11,489 nucleotides of DNA from the NCBI GenBank assembly GCA_017646785.1, contig JAGCLX010000138.1:1-11489 (forward strand), read 5' to 3'. A program made the translations under genes and the position numbers. The notes beneath the pieces are model-generated. The model saw nothing but the letters and a program-made list of their open reading frames with translations. It had not been told where the DNA came from and made no database searches. Source of the DNA: Alistipes sp. Lineage in GTDB: Bacteria > Bacteroidota > Bacteroidia > Bacteroidales > Rikenellaceae. Positions 6,357 through 11,489 of the stretch are shown here, one piece after another. Positions within the stretch are counted from its first letter, which is position 1. Each line of letters begins with the position of its first letter.

Positions 6357-7286
6357 TTATATTTTAATATCTTGCATAAGTAGGAAACCTACGAGGAGCA
6401 CCAATGCCGAGAGTGCCGAGATGGTCAAGATGTAAGTTACGTTGCGAGAGAGCTTATTACGTGCGCGCAACGACTCGACAACACCCACCGAGATGCCGGC
6501 ACCGAGGATAGCCAAGGGGGCTGCAAACTCCCAGTGGAAGCAGAACACCGCCGACACAGCATTTGCCGCAATAACCGCAAAGATAGAGTTCTTGAGCCAG
6601 CCTGCAATCTGAATCATCGCAAGGTCAACACCCGAATAGTCGAGGCACATAACCTCGTGAATCATCGTAAGCTCAAGGTGAGTCTTAGGATCGTCCACAG
6701 GCACACGACCACCCTCAATGAACATAATCATGACGAAGATGTATGCCACAAGGAGCAACACAACGGTGAGGTTTACATCGAGCACCTGCTCCTGAGAGAA
6801 GATCTCAGCAAACGAAGAGTCACCACAGAAGAGCGCCAACGTAGCAAGACCCATCATCAACGCTGGCTCAACAAGAGCACCATAGAGGGCCTCACGCGCA
6901 GCACCCATACCCTCGAACGAGCTTCCCGTATCCATCGCAGCCAAGATAAGTGCAAAACGCGAGAAGGCTAACAAGTATGCCACAAATATAATGTCGCCGT
7001 GGAACGACAACAGCGGATTGAGGTCAGCAATAGGGATAAAGAGGAAGGCCATAAGCGCAGCACCAAGATACACACAAGGTGCAATGCGGAAGAGAATCGT
7101 TGTTGTCGTTGAGTAGACAGCACCCTTACGCATGAGTAGGTGTACATTGTAGATATGCTGCATGAAGCGCGTGCCACGACGTCCTGCAAGCACGGCGCGT
7201 GTACGGTTGATGACACCCGTAATCGAGAGTGCTACAACAACCATAAGTAGTGTATTGAGTAGTTTTACCAACATAGCAATATCCAT
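6357..7286 (-). CDS. HyfC/NuoH-like membrane subunit
   Basis: This 309-residue protein has about eight membrane segments and is the NuoH/HyfC/HycD type that anchors the peripheral arm. Hallmarks are GMGAAREALYGALVEPAL (126-143) and the loop EGGRVPVDDPKTHLELTMIHE (191-211), followed by LDYSG (215-219). E125, R131, E132, E140, E191, R194, D198, D199, E205 and E211 are all kept. These charged residues build the E-channel that couples the redox side to the proton pumps. Their conservation contrasts with the stripped cofactor sites in the two peripheral subunits. The length equals that of E. coli HyfC within a few residues. It sits 7 nt after the HyfB-like stop; no Shine-Dalgarno sequence is seen, as is usual in Bacteroidetes. 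Confidence 0.9.
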   Translation of the reverse strand: MDIAMLVKLLNTLLMVVVALSITGVINRTRAVLAGRRGTRFMQHIYNVHLLMRKGAVYSTTTTILFRIAPCVYLGAALMAFLFIPIADLNPLLSFHGDIIFVAYLLAFSRFALILAAMDTGSSFEGMGAAREALYGALVEPALMMGLATLALFCGDSSFAEIFSQEQVLDVNLTVVLLLVAYIFVMIMFIEGGRVPVDDPKTHLELTMIHEVMCLDYSGVDLAMIQIAGWLKNSIFAVIAANAVSAVFCFHWEFAAPLAILGAGISVGVVESLRARNKLSRNVTYILTISALSALVLLVGFLLMQDIKI

Positions 7287-7293
7287 TTATAGG

Positions 7294-9279
7294 TTAGAGA
7301 ACTCCGAAAAGGCTTAACACGAGCACAACAACGAAGAAGAGCAAGGCAAAGGTAATATAGCTGTTTACCTTACCTGTGCGCAGACGCATGACATACTCGT
7401 TAATGCGATGCATCATCTGCACCCACCAGCGACCCAACAACGAGTCGACCTTATCCTTATGGCGAATACGGTAACGGTGAGGCATAGGGAATATCTCGTT
7501 CTTATCCACCGCACGACCATCTATCGTATCCTTCATCAAAGGCTTACCGATATTCTCCAAGCCCTCAGAGAACGACTCGCCAGTGTACTGCATTCGTGTG
7601 TTAACAGCCGTAAAGCCACAACCCCATGTTGGGCCCTCAGCAATAACACGGCTGCGCTGTGCACGACGCTTCAACACGAAGAGCAATGCCACAACCACCA
7701 AGAAGGCTATACCAACATAACTTAACACTCGGAGTGTTGGTGCGAAGTGGTCAACAGCAATACTATTGACACTACCCGTGACCGCCTCAGCGACATGCGA
7801 TATGGGGCGTATTGCATACTGTGGAGCAAGGCCAATAATCAGGATGAAGGCTGCAGGGATAGCCATAGCTGCGATGCGCAAGTTATCCACCTCTGTACAC
7901 TCTGCAACATGGTGTGAGCGTGGCGAGCCAAGGAAGACAACGCCATACAACTTTGTGAATGCAAGCACCACGATACCACCAATAAGCGAGAGTGCGATGA
8001 TGCCCGTAACAGAGTACAACACTTCGTGACCACTACCCACACCATTGAACATACCTATGTATATAAGTAGCTCAGACACGAAGCCATTAAGTGGAGGTAG
8101 AGCACATATCGCTACCGTAGCGAAGAGCATCATGATAGCCGTAATGGGCATATGCTTAGCCAAGCCACCCATCTCGTTCATCGCCGTGGTGTGCATCTTC
8201 GAGTAGATGTTACCAGCACTGAAGAAGAGCATGGTCTTAAACAACGAGTGGTTAACCATGTGCAACAAGGCGCCACACATACCACACATACCTACCAACG
8301 AGCTACCTGCAGCATGTCCCACCGCTGCGATACCCAAACCGATGAGTATCACACCTACGTTCTCGATACTTGAGTATGCCAAGAGGCGCTTAATGTCGTT
8401 CTGCATAGCAGCAAGGATAACACCCCAAAGACCAGTCACCGCACCAGAAATCAGCACGATAAGACCTATCGAGAAGAGCAACTCGGCATTCTGGTCGATA
8501 GCCTGCATCAGGCGAACGATGCCGTAGACACCCGTCTTAATCATCACACCCGACATGATAGCCGACACGTGTGATGGTGCTGCTGGGTGCGCCTCGGGCA
8601 ACCAGATGTGCATGGGGAAGAGACCTGCCTTCATGCCAAAGCCGATAAAGAGGATGACGAACAATGGCAGCGGTGCTGTTGCATGGAAATAGTCCTGGAT
8701 ATCAGCGAAGTTGGCAGCACCGGTTACGTTGTACAACATAACGAAACCAGCCACCAAGAAGATGAAGCCAATGTGCATCATAACCAGATAGTTAAGTGCT
8801 GCACGACGCACATCATGGCGCTCCGCCTCAAACAGGATGAGCACGAACGATGCGATGGTCATCAGCTCCCACGCAAAGAGGAACGAGAAGCCTCCGCTCG
8901 ACATCACCACGAGCATCATCGACACCACCAACGCCACCAATGCTGTGTAGTGCATCGAGATGTGCGCCTCGGTGAAGCGCTCGAGGTAGCCCCTGACATA
9001 ACCGCGCGAATAGAGTACCGTAGCCACAGAGGCCACAGAGATAATGATAAGCATGAGTGCCGAGAGCTTGTCCACAGCGAGGCTCTCCGCGCCGAAGAAC
9101 ATGGTCTCGAACTCTGCGATTTTCACGACCTCGCCACAAAAAGCCATAATAGCTACTGCGATGGCAGCAAGCGAGGCGAGCGATATTGCTCCCGTTGCCA
9201 CCCACACCTTACACCTCTTGGGCACAAGGAAGATAGCAAGGACGACAATCATCGCCACAAGTAGTGAGTACAAATACAT
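7294..9279 (-). CDS. HyfB/NuoL-like proton-conducting antiporter subunit
   Basis: This 661-residue polytopic protein matches HyfB (about 672 in E. coli) over its full length. Antiporter residues are present: E138 in FAWELMTIAS, K217 in GFGMKAGLFPMHIWLPEAHPAAPSHVSA, K297 in NDIKRLLAYSSIENVG, H344 and K348 in NHSLFKTMLFF, the PPLNGFVSE segment (395-403) and K443 in FTKLYGVV. The C-terminal third carries the HyfB-type region GPTWGCGFTAVNTRMQYTGESF (549-570). A further amphipathic stretch follows, then one last membrane helix (about 641-660). It opens the membrane-complex gene set and lies 20 nt after the rsmE stop. The complex therefore has two antiporter-type pumps, HyfB-like and HyfF-like; no HyfD-like third copy is present. 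Confidence 0.92.
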   Translation of the reverse strand: MYLYSLLVAMIVVLAIFLVPKRCKVWVATGAISLASLAAIAVAIMAFCGEVVKIAEFETMFFGAESLAVDKLSALMLIIISVASVATVLYSRGYVRGYLERFTEAHISMHYTALVALVVSMMLVVMSSGGFSFLFAWELMTIASFVLILFEAERHDVRRAALNYLVMMHIGFIFLVAGFVMLYNVTGAANFADIQDYFHATAPLPLFVILFIGFGMKAGLFPMHIWLPEAHPAAPSHVSAIMSGVMIKTGVYGIVRLMQAIDQNAELLFSIGLIVLISGAVTGLWGVILAAMQNDIKRLLAYSSIENVGVILIGLGIAAVGHAAGSSLVGMCGMCGALLHMVNHSLFKTMLFFSAGNIYSKMHTTAMNEMGGLAKHMPITAIMMLFATVAICALPPLNGFVSELLIYIGMFNGVGSGHEVLYSVTGIIALSLIGGIVVLAFTKLYGVVFLGSPRSHHVAECTEVDNLRIAAMAIPAAFILIIGLAPQYAIRPISHVAEAVTGSVNSIAVDHFAPTLRVLSYVGIAFLVVVALLFVLKRRAQRSRVIAEGPTWGCGFTAVNTRMQYTGESFSEGLENIGKPLMKDTIDGRAVDKNEIFPMPHRYRIRHKDKVDSLLGRWWVQMMHRINEYVMRLRTGKVNSYITFALLFFVVVLVLSLFGVL

Positions 9280-9299
9280 AATACTATTATTGTATTGGG

Positions 9300-10010
9300 T
9301 TACAGTTTGTTAATTGTCGCAACAACAGTAGTAGCAACCACGGCTGCCGTCTCCGTGCGCAGACGTTCACGTCCGAGCGAGATGGCCTTAAAACCGTTTT
9401 GAAGCGCAAAGTTAATCTCTTCTTTTGAAAAATCACCCTCAGGACCAATTAAAATTAGGGTATTGCCACCTTTTTTAACTAAATTACCCAGGTATACCCT
9501 CTCGCCAAACTCCTTATCGCAATGTGCAATAAACTTATCACCTTCGAAATTCATGGCGATGACATCGCGCACCGAAGTCATATCATGAAGCGTTGGATGA
9601 TAGGCTTTGAGCGACTGCTTAACCGCGGCAGTTACCACCTTCTCCTCGCGCTCGAGTTTTATCTGGCGGCGCTCGCTATGGTCACACTCTATGGGATAGA
9701 ACTCCGACACACCAATTTCTGTGGCTTTTTCCAAAAACCACTCGAAGCGATCGATAATTTTTGTAGGGGCTACGGCCATGGTCAAACCATAGCTCATGCG
9801 CTCATATTCTGGGATGGTATCGACAACCTCAACTTCACAGCGTTTCACATTGTCACTGACCACTTTACAGCGATACATATTACCCTTTCCATCGGTCAAA
9901 TGGAGCTCGTCACCAGGGGTCATTCTGAGCACTCTGATGCAGTGTTTCGACTCCTCCTCGGGCAGTGTGTAGCGAGGGAGTGTAATTTCGGGTGCATAAA
10001 ATAGTTGCAT
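9300..10010 (-). CDS. rsmE: 16S rRNA (uracil-1498-N3)-methyltransferase RsmE
   Basis: This 236-residue protein is of the usual RsmE length. RsmE methylates U1498 of 16S rRNA with S-adenosylmethionine in the 30S subunit. Visible features: an N-terminal PUA-like part with HCIRVLRM (23-30) and GDELHLTDGKG (33-43), then the SPOUT domain. The SPOUT part includes KIIDRFEWFLEKATEIGV (84-101), AVKQSLKAYHP (129-139), LIGPEGDFS (187-195) and SLGRERLRTETA (211-222). The last two form the SAM-binding knot. It is the first gene of the minus-strand operon, starting 25 nt downstream of a -7 box. Only 20 nt separate it from the HyfB-like gene, so co-transcription is likely, although the two have no obvious functional link. 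Confidence 0.95.
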   Translation of the reverse strand: MQLFYAPEITLPRYTLPEEESKHCIRVLRMTPGDELHLTDGKGNMYRCKVVSDNVKRCEVEVVDTIPEYERMSYGLTMAVAPTKIIDRFEWFLEKATEIGVSEFYPIECDHSERRQIKLEREEKVVTAAVKQSLKAYHPTLHDMTSVRDVIAMNFEGDKFIAHCDKEFGERVYLGNLVKKGGNTLILIGPEGDFSKEEINFALQNGFKAISLGRERLRTETAAVVATTVVATINKL

Positions 10011-10034
10011 TACTCAATAATTTTTTTAACTTTG
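10004..10034 (+). promoter_or_regulatory. Bacteroidetes-type promoter for the M3 peptidase gene
   Basis: A GTTG element (10004-10007) lies 19 nt before TAACTTTG (10027-10034), which fits the Bacteroidetes primary-sigma pattern TTTG, about 19 nt, TAnnTTTG. Transcription would begin near 10040, leaving an A/T-rich leader of about 48 nt before the ATG at 10088. The -33 part overlaps the first codons of rsmE on the other strand. Confidence 0.7.
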
Positions 10035-10043
10035 CAAAGTTAA
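10026..10043 (-). promoter_or_regulatory. Palindromic double -7 region; -7 box of the rsmE operon
   Basis: TTAACTTTGCAAAGTTAA (10026-10043) is a perfect 18-bp palindrome. It contains TAACTTTG on the plus strand (10027-10034) and the same octamer on the minus strand (10042 to 10035), directly abutting. The minus-strand copy is well placed for rsmE, whose ATG is about 25 nt downstream. Its -33 partner is poor: at the expected spacing there is only an A/T-rich TTTATGAT-like stretch (about 10062-10070). The palindrome could also be an operator for a dimeric regulator, but nothing shows that directly. Confidence 0.6.
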
Positions 10044-10087
10044 TTAAAGTAAATTAAAAAATATCATAAATCATAAATATATCATCG

Positions 10088-11489
10088 ATGAAACGTATTT
10101 TGCTATTATCATCACTATTGTGTGTTATGACACTGAACAATTCATGCACCAATGAGGTTGCAACAGATGAGAAGAACCCCCTTTTGGAGGAGTGGACAAC
10201 AGAGTTTGGCGTACCGCCATTTGACAAGATTCGTGCAGAACACTTCGGCCCTGCATTCACCGAGGCTATCGCCCAGCACAACGCCGAGATTGAGGCTATC
10301 GTAACCTCTGAGGAGGAGCCCTCATTCGAGAATACAATCGTGGCTCTCGACAACTCAGGAATCAAGCTCTCAGAGACTGGCCTTCTCTTTGGCATGCTCT
10401 CATCTTCTGACCTTACTCCCGAGATGGAGAAGGTGCAGAACGAGCTCACCCCCATCCTTGAGGATCACTCTAACAGCATCATGCTCAACGACGCACTATT
10501 TGAGCGCGTGAAGGCTGTCTACGACAAGCGCAACACACTCTCACTCGACGATGTGCAGATGCGCCTTGTGGAGAAGACCTACAACGACTTCGTTCGCTCA
10601 GGCGCATTGCTCGAGGGCGAGAACAAGGAGCGCCTCAAGCAGATTAATGCTGAGTTGGCTATGCTCACCGTTGACTTCAACAAGAACCTCCTCACCGAGA
10701 ATGGTGCATTCACACTCCACCTCGAGGCTAATCAGGTGGCAGAGCTTCCCGAGGGCGTAAAGACTCAGGCTCGCGAGGCTGCCGATGCTGCTGGTCAGAT
10801 GGGCTACCTCTTCACACTCGACAAGCCAAGCATGCTCCCATTCCTCACCTACTCATCTAACCGCGACCTCCGTCGTGAGCTCTACAATGGCTACCTCATG
10901 CGCGGTAACAACGACAACGAGTACGACAACAAGGAGATTGCAGAGAAGATGGCTATGCTCCGCATCGAGAAGGCTAACCTCTTGGGCTACAAGTCATACG
11001 CTGCTTATGTAACTGACGACCAGATGGCTGGCACACCCGAGGCTGCATACGACCTATTGGAGGAGATATTCTTCCCCGCTGTAGAGTCTGCAAAGGCTGA
11101 GTTGGAGGAGATGAAGAAGTTGTTTGAGAAGGACTATCCTGGTGAGAAGTTCGAGAAGTCAGACTGGTGGTACTACGCCGAGAAGGTGCGTAAGGATAAG
11201 TACCAACTCGACGAGGAGGCTGTGCGCCAGTACCTCTCTCTCGACAACGTACGTGAGGGTATGTTCTACCTCGCTAACCGCCTCTATGGCATCAGCTTCC
11301 GCCCCATCACAGCTCCCCGCTACCACAAGGAGTGCACAGTATATCAGGTTCTCGACCACGACCAGTCACACCTCGGCGTGCTCTACATCGACCCATACCC
11401 ACGTAAGGAGAAGAGCGGCGGTGCATGGTGTGGCAACTTCGTTGAGCAGCGCTATGTTGACGGCGTGCGCAAGGCTCCCGTTGTAGGCA
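10088..11489 (+). CDS. M3-family peptidyl dipeptidase (Dcp-like), predicted lipoprotein, 3' truncated
   Basis: The frame is open from ATG 10088 to the window edge, 467 full codons. A signal peptide is seen: MKR, a hydrophobic core to about residue 16, then a cysteine at 20 (TLNNSC), which would be a lipoprotein site. The lipobox is imperfect, with Asn where Leu is usual. After it come EEWTTEFGVPPFDKI and EHFGPAFTEAI, then PSFENTIVALDNSG, and near the edge GGAWCGNFVEQRYVDG. All of these I recognise from the M3 oligopeptidase/Dcp family, zinc enzymes that remove C-terminal dipeptides. The family's HExxH motif normally follows shortly after the last of these, so it falls outside the window and catalytic competence cannot be judged. 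In Bacteroidales such lipoproteins probably act in the periplasm on peptides. It is transcribed divergently from the rsmE operon and shares its promoter region; codon use is like that of the neighbours. Confidence 0.9.
   Translation, partial: MKRILLLSSLLCVMTLNNSCTNEVATDEKNPLLEEWTTEFGVPPFDKIRAEHFGPAFTEAIAQHNAEIEAIVTSEEEPSFENTIVALDNSGIKLSETGLLFGMLSSSDLTPEMEKVQNELTPILEDHSNSIMLNDALFERVKAVYDKRNTLSLDDVQMRLVEKTYNDFVRSGALLEGENKERLKQINAELAMLTVDFNKNLLTENGAFTLHLEANQVAELPEGVKTQAREAADAAGQMGYLFTLDKPSMLPFLTYSSNRDLRRELYNGYLMRGNNDNEYDNKEIAEKMAMLRIEKANLLGYKSYAAYVTDDQMAGTPEAAYDLLEEIFFPAVESAKAELEEMKKLFEKDYPGEKFEKSDWWYYAEKVRKDKYQLDEEAVRQYLSLDNVREGMFYLANRLYGISFRPITAPRYHKECTVYQVLDHDQSHLGVLYIDPYPRKEKSGGAWCGNFVEQRYVDGVRKAPVVG

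Larger units (their letters stand above)
1800..10010 (-). other. Seven-gene operon: rsmE plus a six-gene Hyf/Ehr-like complex
   Basis: All seven genes run on the minus strand with gaps of 20, 7, 6, 4, 2 and 30 nt, from the divergent promoter at about 10042 to the terminator at 1715-1762. No internal terminator is visible. The gene order B-C-E-F-G-(HI) follows E. coli hyf, but without hyfA, hyfD and hyfR-type genes. No hydrogenase maturation gene, formate dehydrogenase, NADH dehydrogenase flavin subunit or other partner enzyme is present in the window. Single-operon expression is inferred from spacing; an extra promoter inside rsmE cannot be excluded. Confidence 0.8.

Noticed and set aside
8587..9264. 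Plus-strand open frame of 225 codons opposite the HyfB-like gene
   Set aside because: The translation is His/Glu/Arg-rich with no recognisable domain, as expected when transmembrane coding sequence is read in antisense.
1800..9279. Functional H2-evolving hydrogenase 4 or formate hydrogenlyase
   Set aside because: Three of four NiFe cysteines and all proximal-cluster cysteines are absent, and no maturation or formate dehydrogenase gene is present.
1800..9279. Ordinary respiratory complex I (nuo) operon
   Set aside because: Subunit types and order match hyf/hyc (HyfB, HyfC, HyfE, HyfF, NuoC-NuoD fusion). NuoA, NuoE-G and NuoJ are missing, and the N2 cluster ligands are gone.
10054..10455. Minus-strand open frame of 133 codons upstream of rsmE
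   Set aside because: It overlaps the well-supported M3 peptidase start in antisense and crosses both divergent promoter elements; no family resemblance.
1..11489. tRNA, rRNA, CRISPR array, insertion sequence or phage genes
   Set aside because: I looked for regularly spaced repeats, transposase or integrase frames and tRNA-like cloverleaf ends and found none. The only repeats are the palindromes and the short direct repeat listed.

Overview
The window looks like a chromosomal segment of a gut-type Bacteroidetes, most likely order Bacteroidales. The signs are a Bacteroidetes-style promoter (TTG, 19 nt, TAnnTTTG), a Bacteroidetes-type LptD barrel, a DUF4491-like small membrane protein, a predicted M3-peptidase lipoprotein and weak Shine-Dalgarno signals. 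Genus cannot be fixed from the sequence alone.

Layout, left to right. (1) 2-1198, plus strand: the C-terminal beta-barrel part of an LptD-like outer-membrane LPS assembly protein, cut by the window edge. (2) 1282-1569, plus strand: a small DUF4491-type membrane protein followed by a strong intrinsic terminator. (3) 1570-1799: a converging intergenic space with that terminator and a 135-nt two-stage imperfect palindrome carrying the terminator of the opposing operon. (4) 10010 down to 1800, minus strand: one compact transcription unit, rsmE followed by six genes for a group 4 hydrogenase/complex I-like membrane complex, in the order HyfB-like antiporter, HyfC/NuoH-like, HyfE/NuoK-like, HyfF-like antiporter, HyfG-like NuoC-NuoD fusion, and a ferredoxin-NuoB (HyfH-HyfI) fusion. 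(5) A 77-bp divergent promoter region with two back-to-back -7 boxes forming a perfect palindrome. (6) 10088-11489, plus strand: the N-terminal two thirds of an M3-family peptidyl dipeptidase, cut by the window edge just before its expected zinc motif.

The main point of interest is the complex. Its membrane arm looks fully functional: both antiporter subunits keep the Glu/Lys/His residues of the proton path, and the NuoH-like and NuoK-like subunits keep their charged motifs. Its redox arm is systematically stripped. The NuoD-like domain keeps only one of the four NiFe-ligand cysteines. The NuoB-like domain has lost all four ligands of the proximal (N2-type) cluster. The ferredoxin domain has lost exactly the four ligands of one cluster while keeping exactly the four of the other. 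The losses sit in otherwise well-conserved, uninterrupted reading frames, so this is an organised loss rather than decay. It is therefore probably not a hydrogenase and not a quinone reductase of the usual type. It resembles the class called energy-converting hydrogenase-related (Ehr) complexes, but is more reduced in metal sites than a typical member as I understand that class. What drives or uses its ion translocation is unknown.
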